Notes under the pieces: model-generated
The model's input: only the letters and a program-made list of their open reading frames with translations
What the model was told of the DNA's origin: nothing
The model's database searches: none
DNA from: Methylobacterium organophilum
Lineage (GTDB): Bacteria; Pseudomonadota; Alphaproteobacteria; Rhizobiales; Beijerinckiaceae
NCBI RefSeq assembly: GCF_022179465.1
Contig: NZ_BPQV01000007.1
Coordinates: 186,001-250,000 of the forward strand
DNA length: 64,000 bases
Direction of reading: 5' to 3'
Shown here: positions 26,488 to 36,319 of the stretch, piece after piece
How the letters are laid out: the number at the start of each line of letters is the position of its first letter
Position numbering within the stretch: the first letter of the stretch is position 1
Position numbers and translations under genes: made by a program

Positions 26488-27234
26488 ATGGTCTCTTCCG
26501 AACCTCGCATCGCTCTCCAGGCCGTCGGCTTCCGCCACGGGGCGAGCCCCGTGCTCGGCCATGTCGACCTGTCCATCGCGGAAGGGGAGCGCGTCGGCAT
26601 CCTCGGGCGCTCGGGGGTGGGCAAATCGACCCTGCTGCAGATCTTGGCGGGCCTTGAGGCCCCTTCTGCCGGCACCCTGCGGGTCGATGGCGCGACCGTA
26701 CGCGGGCCGGTTCCAGGCTGCACGGTCATGTTCCAGCGGCCCGCGCTGCTACCCTGGGCCAGCGTCCTCGACAACGTGCTGCTGCCCGCCCGCCTCTCCG
26801 GCCGGCTGGCCCGTGATGGGGCCAGTTGCGCGGCGGAAGCGCAGCGCCTGCTGGACGATCTCGGCCTCGCCGAGCGGGCGCAGGCCAAGCCTCACCAGCT
26901 CTCCGGGGGCCAACAGCAGCGGGCGGCGCTCGCCCGGGCGCTCGCGAGCGCGCCGCGTATGCTGCTCCTCGACGAGCCCTTCTCCGCCCTCGATCCCGAG
27001 ATGCGCGCGAGCCTGCGGGCGGATGTGCTGCGTCTGTCCCGCGCCCGCGGCCTCACCCTCGTGATCGTCACCCACGACCTCGCCGACGTGGCGGCGCTCG
27101 CCGAACGCGCGGTGGTGCTCGGCGGCCGCCCGGCTCGGGTCACGGCGGACTTCTCCCTCGGTGCCGATGCGGAGGCCGAGTTGCGCCGACGCTTTGGCTC
27201 CCCTCCCGACGCGACCGGCCGCCACGCTGCCTGA
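26488..27234 (+). CDS. ABC transporter ATP-binding protein (SsuB/TauB/NrtD type)
   Basis: The 248-residue ATPase has Walker A GRSGVGKST, signature LSGGQQQRAALARAL and Walker B MLLLDEPFSALD. The PWASVLDNV segment is typical of nitrate/sulfonate/taurine importers. It energises the permease encoded 1.2 kb downstream. I choose the ATG at 26488; the longer open frame upstream lacks family sequence. The operon reads ATPase, binding protein, permease, OsmC, flavoprotein. Confidence 0.88.
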   Translation: MVSSEPRIALQAVGFRHGASPVLGHVDLSIAEGERVGILGRSGVGKSTLLQILAGLEAPSAGTLRVDGATVRGPVPGCTVMFQRPALLPWASVLDNVLLPARLSGRLARDGASCAAEAQRLLDDLGLAERAQAKPHQLSGGQQQRAALARALASAPRMLLLDEPFSALDPEMRASLRADVLRLSRARGLTLVIVTHDLADVAALAERAVVLGGRPARVTADFSLGADAEAELRRRFGSPPDATGRHAA

Positions 27235-27248
27235 CCCCGAGCCTCTCG

Positions 27249-28475
27249 ATGACCGCCCCCGACGACCTCTCCGCCCTGTGGACGCATGAATGGGCCCGCG
27301 CCGACTGGAGCCGGCGCGACACCCTCGATGCCCTCGCCCGCGGTGGTCTCGCTGCCCTCCTGGGCGGCGGTGGCCTCGCCCTCTCCGGCAAGGCAGCCCA
27401 TGCGGCCGACGACGAGACCGTGCGCATCGGCTACCTGCCGATCACCGACGCCACCGCCCTGCTGGTGGCCCACGCCAAGGGTTACTTCGAGGAGGCGGGC
27501 CTCAAGGTCGCCGAGCCGACGCCGGTGCGCTCCTGGTCGGCCCTGGTCGAGGGCTTCGCGGCGGGCAAGTTCAACCTCGCCCACCTGCTCAAGCCCATCC
27601 CGGTCTGGATGCGCTACAATAACAAGTTCCCGGTCAAGATCCTGGCCTGGGCCCATACCAACGGGTCGGGCATCGTCGTCGGCGGCAAAAGCGGCATCGC
27701 CGACTTCAAGGGCCTCGCGGGAAAAAGCGTCGCGGTGCCCTACTGGTACTCGATGCACAATGTCGTGCTGCAATACGCCCTGCGGGAATCCGGCGTGATC
27801 CCGGTGATCCGCGGCGAGGCCGGCCCGAACGAATGCGCCCTTCAGATCCTGGCACCGCCGGAGATGCCGGCGGCGCTGGCGGCGGGTAAGATCGACGGCT
27901 ACATCGTCGCCGAGCCCTTCAACGCGCTGGGCGAGATCAAGGCTGGGGCGCGGATGCTGCGCTTCACAGGGGACATATGGAAGAACCATCCCTGTTGCGT
28001 GGTCGTCGCCCATGAGCGGCAGGTGGCGGCGAACCCCGAATGGACGGGCAAGGCGGTCGACGCCATCGTGCGGGCCCAGGCCTATTGCGTGAAGAACCGC
28101 GAGGAAGTCGCCCGCCTGATCTCCAAGGAGGGCCGCGGCTACCTGCCGATGCCCGCCGAGGTGGTGGTGAAGGCGGTGACCGATTACGGGCCGGCCTACG
28201 AGCAGAACGGGGCGATCCGCCACCGTGACTGGGCCGCGCAGCGGATCGATTTCCAGCCCTGGCCGTATCCTTCCGCCACCAAGCTCATCGTCGAGGCCAT
28301 GGGCAAGACTGTGGTCGAGGGCGACGCCACCTTCCTGAACGGGCTCGACCCGGATTTCGTGGCCAAGGACCTCGTCGACGACCGCTTCGTCACCGCCTCC
28401 CTCAAGCGCTATCCCGAATGGCCGGGCGCGGCGGATGCGGCCGCGCTCACCCGCCAGGAAGTCCTGAGCCTGTGA
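27249..28475 (+). CDS. ABC transporter substrate-binding protein (CmpA/NrtA/SsuA type)
   Basis: The 408-residue protein starts with a Tat-like signal (WSRRDTLDALARGG, then a hydrophobic Gly/Leu stretch ending KAAHA-ADD). The mature domain has VRIGYLPITDATALLVAHAK and other features of the NMT1/THI5-like fold that binds nitrate, bicarbonate, sulfonates or thiamine precursors. Tat export would mean it folds in the cytoplasm first. With OsmC and a flavoprotein downstream, a sulfur compound is the best guess. The next gene's GTG overlaps its stop. Confidence 0.87.
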   Translation: MTAPDDLSALWTHEWARADWSRRDTLDALARGGLAALLGGGGLALSGKAAHAADDETVRIGYLPITDATALLVAHAKGYFEEAGLKVAEPTPVRSWSALVEGFAAGKFNLAHLLKPIPVWMRYNNKFPVKILAWAHTNGSGIVVGGKSGIADFKGLAGKSVAVPYWYSMHNVVLQYALRESGVIPVIRGEAGPNECALQILAPPEMPAALAAGKIDGYIVAEPFNALGEIKAGARMLRFTGDIWKNHPCCVVVAHERQVAANPEWTGKAVDAIVRAQAYCVKNREEVARLISKEGRGYLPMPAEVVVKAVTDYGPAYEQNGAIRHRDWAAQRIDFQPWPYPSATKLIVEAMGKTVVEGDATFLNGLDPDFVAKDLVDDRFVTASLKRYPEWPGAADAAALTRQEVLSL

Positions 28476-29311
28476 GCGGCGGCGCGACCGATGCGGCGCT
28501 CGCCGTCGAGCCGGGGACCGCACCGGCCCGGCCGCGCCTCGCCCTCGACGGTCTCGTCGCCCGTCTGGCGCCGCTGGTGGGCTTGTTCGGCCTGCTCGGC
28601 CTCTGGTTCGCGGGCGGACTGATCCTGGAGAGCGTGCCGGCCTACTCCGCCTTCGCCGGCTTCGCACCGGGGCCGGCCCTCACATCCTTCGCGGAGCTGA
28701 TCGCCTCCGGCGAGGCGTGGCGGGCGGCGGGGCCGAGTTTGGCGCGGATCGGGCAGGGGCTCGCCGTCGCCTTCCTGCTCGGCGCGCCGCTGGGGCTGCT
28801 CGTCGGCTCCTCGCCGCTGGCGGAGCGGATCCTGCAGCCGCCGTTCCAGCTCCTGCGCATGATCTCGCCGCTCGCCTGGATGCCGATCGCGGTGCTGACC
28901 TTCCCGAGTTGGGATGGGGCCATCGTCTTCCTGATCGCGGCGGCCGCGATCTGGCCGATCCTGTTCGCCACCGCGGCCGGGGTGAAGCGGGTCGACCCGG
29001 TCTGGCTCGCCATGGCGCGCAATCTCGGCGCGGGCCCGCTCGCAAGCCTGCGCCGGGTCGTGGTGCCGGCGGTGCTGCAGGACATCCTCACCGGCCTGCG
29101 CCTCGCTCTGGGCGTCGCCTGGATCGTGCTGGTGCCGGCCGAGTATCTCGGGGTCACCAGCGGGCTCGGCTACGCCATCAACGATGCCCGCGACACCCTC
29201 TCCTATGACCGCCTCGCCGCCCTCGTCCTTCTGATCGGACTGATCGGCTACGCCCTCGACAGCGCGCTGGGGCGGCTCGCCGCCCGCGCCCGCTGGATTC
29301 CCGCAACGTGA
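28472..29311 (+). CDS. ABC transporter permease (SsuC/TauC type)
   Basis: A 279-residue membrane protein with six predicted helices and the binding-protein-dependent permease loop NLGAGPLASLRRVVVPAVLQ. The GTG at 28472 overlaps the previous stop (GTGA), a sign of coupled translation. It completes the importer with the two preceding genes. Confidence 0.9.
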   Translation: MSGGATDAALAVEPGTAPARPRLALDGLVARLAPLVGLFGLLGLWFAGGLILESVPAYSAFAGFAPGPALTSFAELIASGEAWRAAGPSLARIGQGLAVAFLLGAPLGLLVGSSPLAERILQPPFQLLRMISPLAWMPIAVLTFPSWDGAIVFLIAAAAIWPILFATAAGVKRVDPVWLAMARNLGAGPLASLRRVVVPAVLQDILTGLRLALGVAWIVLVPAEYLGVTSGLGYAINDARDTLSYDRLAALVLLIGLIGYALDSALGRLAARARWIPAT

Positions 29312-29322
29312 GGAAACGCTTC

Positions 29323-29880
29323 ATGACCGCCACGGCCGCCAACGAGATCGTCCAGACCTTCGAGAAGACTTTTGAGCCGATCGACCGTGACAGACTGCAC
29401 GCCCTTTCCGAGAAAGGCCGCTCCGACCCCAGCGTCGTGAAGACCGTGCGGGCCAAGACCATCGCGGAAGGCCGTCGCTTCCGCCACCTCAACTACATCC
29501 GCAATCTCGAGCCCCATGTCGTGGACGAGCCTCCGGCGTTGCTCGGGGATGACACAGCTCCGAACCCGACCGAGGCCCTTCTCGCGGCCCTCGGCACCTG
29601 CGTGGCCGTCGGCATCCAGGCCAATGCAGTAGCCCGCGGCTGGACCGTGAAGGGCATCACGATCGAATCCGAGGGCGACATCAACATCACCTCGGTCTGG
29701 GGCACGGGCGATCTCTCCGAGAAGCCGGTCGGCCTGACCACCGTGCGGCTGAAGGCGCATCTCGACATCGAGGGCGCGAGCGCGGCGGAGCTCGACGAAC
29801 TCGTCACCCATGCGGCGCAATGGTCGCCGGTGCTCAATACCGTGAAGAACCCCGTCGACGTCACCCTGACCCGGGCCTGA
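29323..29880 (+). CDS. OsmC-family protein
   Basis: The 185-residue protein has the OsmC/Ohr fold: PNPTEALLAALGTCVAVGIQ carries the first conserved cysteine, but the second Cys of peroxidase members is replaced (AQWSPVLNTV). It is therefore unlikely to be a classical organic hydroperoxide reductase. Similar OsmC genes sit in sulfur-assimilation clusters. The ATG at 29323 is preferred for GAGGA upstream; a GTG at 29308 overlapping the permease is possible. Confidence 0.85.
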   Translation: MTATAANEIVQTFEKTFEPIDRDRLHALSEKGRSDPSVVKTVRAKTIAEGRRFRHLNYIRNLEPHVVDEPPALLGDDTAPNPTEALLAALGTCVAVGIQANAVARGWTVKGITIESEGDINITSVWGTGDLSEKPVGLTTVRLKAHLDIEGASAAELDELVTHAAQWSPVLNTVKNPVDVTLTRA

Positions 29881-29887
29881 CGCCGCC

Positions 29888-30964
29888 ATGGCCGCCAGCG
29901 CCCGCATCGAGACGGAAACCGCGCGCGCGATCGCGGACATCGTCCGCGACGACCTGCGCCCCCGCCTCGCCGCCATCGATGCCGGGACATACCCGGCGGA
30001 GGTGCTGCAGGCACTTGGCGCAGCCGGCGCCTTCGCCCACCACCTCGATGGCCGCACGGAGGGACTCGTCGGCGCCGTCGACGCGATGGCGGAGATCGGC
30101 ACGGCCTGCCTCTCCACCGCCTTCTGCACCTGGTGCCAGGACGCCCTGGTCTGGTATCTCGCCAGCTCCGAGGAAGCCGGTCCCCGCCGCCACCTCGCCG
30201 CCCTCGCCGCAGGAGAAAGCCTCGGCGGCACCGGCCTCTCCAATCCGATGAAGGCGTTCGCCGGCATCGAGCCCCTGGCGCTGCAGGGCCAGCGCGAGGG
30301 CGGCGGCTACCGTGTGCATGGACGCCTGCCCTGGGTCTCGAATCTCGCCCCCGGGCACCGCTTCGCCGGCATCTTCGCCCTGCCGGACGGGCGGCGGGTG
30401 ATGGGGCTGTTCGAGTCCGGAACCGAGACGGTCGCGCTGTCGGCCAATGCCCGCTTCGTGGCCCTGGAGGGGACCGGCACCTATACGGTGCTGGTGCGGG
30501 ACACCTTCCTCGCCGACGAGGATGTGATCTCCCACGATGTCGCGACCTTCGTGCCGCGCATCCGCAACGGCTTCGTACTGCTCCAGACCGGGATGGGCCT
30601 CGGCCTCGCCCGGGGCGTGGCCGCGCTGATGCGCGCGGATGCCCGCGGTCGCCGGGACGCGGCCTTCCTGCCGCTCGGCCCCGAGGCGATCGAGGCGCGG
30701 GCGGAGGCCCTGCGGGAACGCGTCGTCGCGGCCGCCCGCAACCACGGGGAGACGGACCGGGCGACCTTTCTGGACACCCTGCGCCTGCGCCTGGACGTGT
30801 CGTTCTTGGCGCTGGAGGCGGCGCAATCCGCCATGCTGCAATTCGGGGCCCGCGGCTACCTGGAGGGCGCGGAAACCTTCCGCCGCCTGCGCGAGGCGCA
30901 GTTCGTGGCGATCGTCACCCCGTCGGTGAAGCACATCACCACCGAACTGGCGCGGGAGGCCTGA
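29888..30964 (+). CDS. Acyl-CoA dehydrogenase-like flavoprotein
   Basis: The 358-residue protein has the acyl-CoA dehydrogenase layout: helical N-domain, a middle beta-domain (GGTGLSNPMKAF, then VHGRLPWVSNLAPGH) and a C-terminal helical bundle. It lacks the canonical catalytic Glu context that I can recognise, and its position after an ABC importer and OsmC is like SfnB/DszC-type flavin monooxygenases that release sulfur from organosulfur compounds. Assignment to sulfur use is inference. It begins seven bases after osmC. Confidence 0.8.
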   Translation: MAASARIETETARAIADIVRDDLRPRLAAIDAGTYPAEVLQALGAAGAFAHHLDGRTEGLVGAVDAMAEIGTACLSTAFCTWCQDALVWYLASSEEAGPRRHLAALAAGESLGGTGLSNPMKAFAGIEPLALQGQREGGGYRVHGRLPWVSNLAPGHRFAGIFALPDGRRVMGLFESGTETVALSANARFVALEGTGTYTVLVRDTFLADEDVISHDVATFVPRIRNGFVLLQTGMGLGLARGVAALMRADARGRRDAAFLPLGPEAIEARAEALRERVVAAARNHGETDRATFLDTLRLRLDVSFLALEAAQSAMLQFGARGYLEGAETFRRLREAQFVAIVTPSVKHITTELAREA

Positions 30965-31004
30965 CGCCGCCGCGCCGCAGCGTGGCGCGACGGCACAAGC
31001 CCGC

Positions 31005-31277
31005 TCAATGCAGGCGGAATTCCGCGCCCACGGCCCGGAGCTCCGCCGGCTTGATCAGGCGGCTGTGGCAGACCTTCACCGAATGCAGGGGCCCGTCGAG
31101 CGTCTTCTGCCAGAAGCTCAGGAAGCGTTTCAGTTCGGGGAAGTTCGGGAAGAGATCGAGCTCCTGCCAGACGAAGACCTGAAGCAGGTGCGGGTGGTCC
31201 GGCAGGTGGTAGAGGATCTCGGCCGTGGTGAGTCCGTATCCTTCGAGTCGGCGGCGGAAGCTGGTCGCAGTGGTCAC
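31005..31277 (-). CDS. usg: Usg family protein
   Basis: A 90-residue protein matching the Usg family almost throughout: LTTAEILYHLPDHPHLLQVF, then LFPNFPELKRFLSFWQ and HSVKVCHSRLIKPAELR. Usg was named as a gene upstream of trpF in Caulobacter; its function is unknown. Here it sits next to groEL, far from trpB (17 kb away). Convergent with the flavoprotein gene. Confidence 0.9.
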   Translation of the reverse strand: MTTATSFRRRLEGYGLTTAEILYHLPDHPHLLQVFVWQELDLFPNFPELKRFLSFWQKTLDGPLHSVKVCHSRLIKPAELRAVGAEFRLH

Positions 31278-31385
31278 GGTGCACTCCGTTCACGCATCGC
31301 CGCGGCACCTCCGGTCGCCGCGACGTCGGTGATGCGCGGCAGGCCAGTGGCGGAGCGACGATCCAGGATTCCTCTTGCAAAGCTG

Positions 31386-31419
31386 GGGCCGCGGCCATCG
31401 CTCGGATGGCCCGCGGCCC
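31386..31419 (-). terminator. GC hairpin downstream of groEL
   Basis: A 14-bp near-perfect stem (31386-31399 with 31405-31419, one extra C) lies just after the groEL stop. The T-run on the minus strand is poor (CAGCTTTG), so termination is likely but not certain. Confidence 0.5.
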
Positions 31420-31431
31420 GGCCCTCGTGGC

Positions 31432-33379
<1,948 letters not shown>

Positions 33380-33460
33380 CGCCGTGGCTCTCCCAAGTCC
33401 GTTGGTGTCGATCCGGTGGCCCCGAGGGGCCGATCCGAGGGCCTCAGCGTGGCCGCGACC

Positions 33461-33497
33461 GTTCTTTTAGTCAACTGGATTGTTCTTTTTAAAGAAC
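33461..33497. promoter_or_regulatory. GTTCTTT operator-like repeats upstream of groES
   Basis: The palindrome GTTCTTTTTAAAGAAC (33482-33497) has 7-bp arms. Another GTTCTTTT lies at 33461-33468, exactly 21 bases away. On the groES strand a TTGACT (33474-33469) sits between them and could be the -35 box; a matching -10 is not clear. A repressor or activator acting on groESL (or on the divergent MFS gene) is likely. Confidence 0.45.
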
Positions 33498-33765
33498 GAA
33501 GCTCGAGAGGACGATTGCGCCATCCGGGCGGCGGTCCGGGAAGAAATCCTTCGCTCGATCGTCCGGGAGCGGTGCCGGCGATTCCCGCGCCTCGACGCAC
33601 CGCCGCGCCGTTTGCGAGACCCGCCGCGGCGGCCGGCGAAGAGGTGGGCCGGATTAAAGCCGTGCGCCGAACGTGCCGGGGCGTGATTGTCTTGGCCCGG
33701 GCCGCCGAACGTTGATAGCGTCGTGCAGGAGTGGCCCGCTTCGAGGCCACAGGGAGGAAAACCGC

Positions 33766-35430
33766 ATGAGTCTAGGCGTTGCCGACGGGGTCGGGCATCA
33801 GGCGTTCGCCCCGACATGGCTGTCACGGGAGCGCATCGTCGCCAAACCCGGCTTCAACCGATGGCTGGTGCCCCCCGCCGCCCTCGCGATCCATCTCTGC
33901 ATCGGCATGGCCTATGGCCTGTCCGTGTTCTGGCTGCCCCTGTCCCGAGCGCTCAGCGTCGGGCAGCCGGCGCCGGCGAGTTGCCCGGACATGAGCGTGC
34001 TCACGGCGCTGTTCACCACCCGCTGCGACTGGCGCGTCAGCGACCTCGTCATCGTCTTCTCCATCGGCATCGTCGTGCTCGGCATCTCGGCGGCCCTGTT
34101 CGGCGGCTGGCTCGAACGGGCGGGCCCGCGCAAGGCGGGCGTGGTGGCCGCGCTCTGCTGGGGCGGCGGCTTCCTGATCGGCGCCCTCGGCGTCCACCTG
34201 CACCAGCTCTGGCTGATCTGGCTCGGCATGGGCCTGATCGGCGGCATCGGGCTGGGGCTCGGCTACATCTCCCCCGTCTCGACGCTGATCAAATGGTTCC
34301 CCGACCGGCGCGGCATGGCGACCGGCATGGCGATCATGGGCTTCGGCGGCGGCGCGATGATCGGCTCGCCGCTGGCCGACACCCTGATCAAGACCTTCCG
34401 CAGCCCGGAATCCGCCGGCGTCTGGCAGACCCTCGTCGTGATGAGCATCGGCTACCTGCTGTTCATGCTGGGCGGTGCCTTCGGCTACCGCGTGCCGCCG
34501 GCCGGCTGGGCCCCGGAGGGCTGGACGCCGCCGGCCGCCAAGAACGCGATGATCGCCTCCGGCCACGTGCATCTGCGCGACGCGCACAAGACGCCGCAAT
34601 TCTGGCTGCTCTGGCTGGTGCTCTGCCTCAACGTGTCGGCCGGCATCGGCGTGCTGGCCCTCGCCTCGCCCATGTTGCAGGAGATCTTCGGCGGCAAGCT
34701 GATCAACCTTCCCGAGGTCGGGTTCGGGCAGCTCGACGCCGGGCAGAAGACCCAGGTCGCGGCCATCGCCGCGGGCTTCGTCGGCCTCCTGTCCCTGTTC
34801 AACATCCTCGGCCGCTTCTTCTGGGCCTCGATGTCGGACAAGCTCGGCCGCAAGCTCACCTACGCGATCTTCTTCGGCCTCGGCGTCGCGCTCTACGCCG
34901 CCGCGCCCTGGGCCGCGGGGATCGGCTCGACGGCCCTGTTCGTGGGCTTCTTCTGCGTGATCCTGTCGATGTATGGCGGCGGCTTCGCCACCATCCCCGC
35001 CTATCTCGCCGATGTGTTCGGCACGCAGTTCGTCGGCGCCATCCACGGCCGCCTGCTCACCGCCTGGTCGACGGCGGGCGTGATCGGACCGGTCGTCGTC
35101 ACCGCGATCCGCCAGCATCAGGTCGATGCCGGCGTGACCGGCGTCGATCTCTACGCACGTACGATGTACGTGCTCGCGGTCTTCCTCGCCGTCGGCTTCG
35201 TCTGCAACCTCGCGGTGCGTCCCCTCGCCCGGCGCTGGTTCATGCCGGAGACCGAGGTCGCGGCGCTCGAGGCCAAGGGCAGGACGGGCGCTGCGACGCG
35301 AGGGGGCGCCCAGGGCATCGGCCGCGGCGGCGTCTCGGCCGGCGCGGCCCTGGCCTGGGCCATCGTCGGCATCCCGATCCTCTGGGGCATCTGGATCACC
35401 CTATCCAAGGCGCTGATCCTGTTCCGCTGA
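33766..35430 (+). CDS. OFA-family MFS transporter (oxalate/formate antiporter type)
   Basis: The 554-residue carrier has about 12-14 membrane helices. The N-terminal PPAALAIHLCIGMAYGLSVF and GIGLGLGYISPVSTLIKWF, DRRGMATGMAIMGFGGGA are OFA-family signatures. Family members exchange oxalate for formate or move related monocarboxylates; the substrate is not fixed by sequence. AGGGAGGAAA precedes the ATG. The extra hydrophobic segment at the C-terminus (ALAWAIVGIPILWGIWI) makes it longer than OxlT. Divergent from groESL. Confidence 0.88.
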   Translation: MSLGVADGVGHQAFAPTWLSRERIVAKPGFNRWLVPPAALAIHLCIGMAYGLSVFWLPLSRALSVGQPAPASCPDMSVLTALFTTRCDWRVSDLVIVFSIGIVVLGISAALFGGWLERAGPRKAGVVAALCWGGGFLIGALGVHLHQLWLIWLGMGLIGGIGLGLGYISPVSTLIKWFPDRRGMATGMAIMGFGGGAMIGSPLADTLIKTFRSPESAGVWQTLVVMSIGYLLFMLGGAFGYRVPPAGWAPEGWTPPAAKNAMIASGHVHLRDAHKTPQFWLLWLVLCLNVSAGIGVLALASPMLQEIFGGKLINLPEVGFGQLDAGQKTQVAAIAAGFVGLLSLFNILGRFFWASMSDKLGRKLTYAIFFGLGVALYAAAPWAAGIGSTALFVGFFCVILSMYGGGFATIPAYLADVFGTQFVGAIHGRLLTAWSTAGVIGPVVVTAIRQHQVDAGVTGVDLYARTMYVLAVFLAVGFVCNLAVRPLARRWFMPETEVAALEAKGRTGAATRGGAQGIGRGGVSAGAALAWAIVGIPILWGIWITLSKALILFR

Positions 35431-35518
35431 GCGCGGGACTTAGCCCCTCCAAAGCTCGCGCCGCGCCGATGGCGGCGTAGCGCGGGCCCTGACCTCGCGG
35501 GATGTCCCGAAAGCGGCC

Positions 35519-35719
35519 TCAGAGAACGAGGGCCGTCAGGACCGTCGTGACCACGGCGGCCGCGATCGCCAGCGCCAAAGCCTGGAAGCTGCCAATGCTG
35601 CGCTCGCGGGCGGTGTCGGCGACGAGCGCGGGGGATGCTGCGTCGCGCGGCCGCAAGGCCGTCGTCACGCGCTCCTCGCGCACCGTCTCCACGAAGATCG
35701 ATTGTATCACCACGGTCAT
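35519..35719 (-). CDS. Small hypothetical membrane protein
   Basis: A 66-residue protein with one C-terminal hydrophobic helix (FQALALAIAAAVVTTVLTAL), so probably tail-anchored. GAGAGAG precedes the ATG. I do not recognise a family. It is convergent with the MFS gene. Confidence 0.5.
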   Translation of the reverse strand: MTVVIQSIFVETVREERVTTALRPRDAASPALVADTARERSIGSFQALALAIAAAVVTTVLTALVL

Positions 35720-35905
35720 CGTTCTCTCTCCCGTCCATCCTGACGGGGGCATCCTGCCGGGTCGTCCGGGTGGCACCTTGATCCAGCGCAAGGGTCGGCG
35801 CCGCGAGTAAGCAGGGCCGCGCGCGGGGCCGGCCTTGCGCTGAATCAAGGCCGGCCGCCCCGATCGCCCACACGCTCCACCGTCTGTCCGGAACGGAGCC
35901 CTGTG

Positions 35906-36121
35906 ATGCGCAGCTACCTCGTCACCTTTCACAAGGTCGTGCCCGATGGGAGCGGCCACGACCGTGCCGTCCTGCAGGGGCGCATGGTCGTGCGCGCCCG
36001 TTCGGACGTCTCGGCCCTCTACGAAGCCAAGGCGCGCTTCTGCCAGGCGATGCGGATCGCGGACTGGCGCCTGCGGGCCGATACCTGCCGGGCGGTCGAG
36101 GTGGCGCGGCTCGTGGCCTGA
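35906..36121 (+). CDS. Small hypothetical protein, 71 residues
   Basis: The soluble protein begins MRSYLVTFHKVVPDGSGHDR and contains ARSDVSALYEAKARFCQAM. No family is recognised. GGAG upstream supports the start at 35906; a GTG at 35903 is adjacent. Codon third positions are strongly G/C. It is the last gene before the Pls/PosA operon, separated by 198 bases. Confidence 0.5.
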   Translation: MRSYLVTFHKVVPDGSGHDRAVLQGRMVVRARSDVSALYEAKARFCQAMRIADWRLRADTCRAVEVARLVA

Positions 36122-36319
36122 CGTGCCCCGCGGTAGGGCTCGGGTTGGCAAAGATCAGAAACAGATAAGCATGCCGCCCGTCTTGGCGACTCGTTTACCA
36201 ATCCAAAGAAGGTCTCGGATCGACGCTGCTCCGCCGGAGCCTTGAGCGTATTCGCTCGCATTTCCTAAAGGATCTCCGGCGAAATTCCAACGAACTGCAC
36301 GCGTCGAGAACCGCCTTCC

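Noticed and set aside
29323-29880. Organic hydroperoxide reductase (Ohr) for the OsmC protein
   Set aside because: The second catalytic Cys position is not a cysteine (QWSPVLNTV), so peroxidase activity of the Ohr type is not supported.
33380-33765. CIRCE element for HrcA upstream of groES
   Set aside because: No TTAGCACTC-N9-GAGTGCTAA-like repeat is present; only the GTTCTTT repeats are seen.
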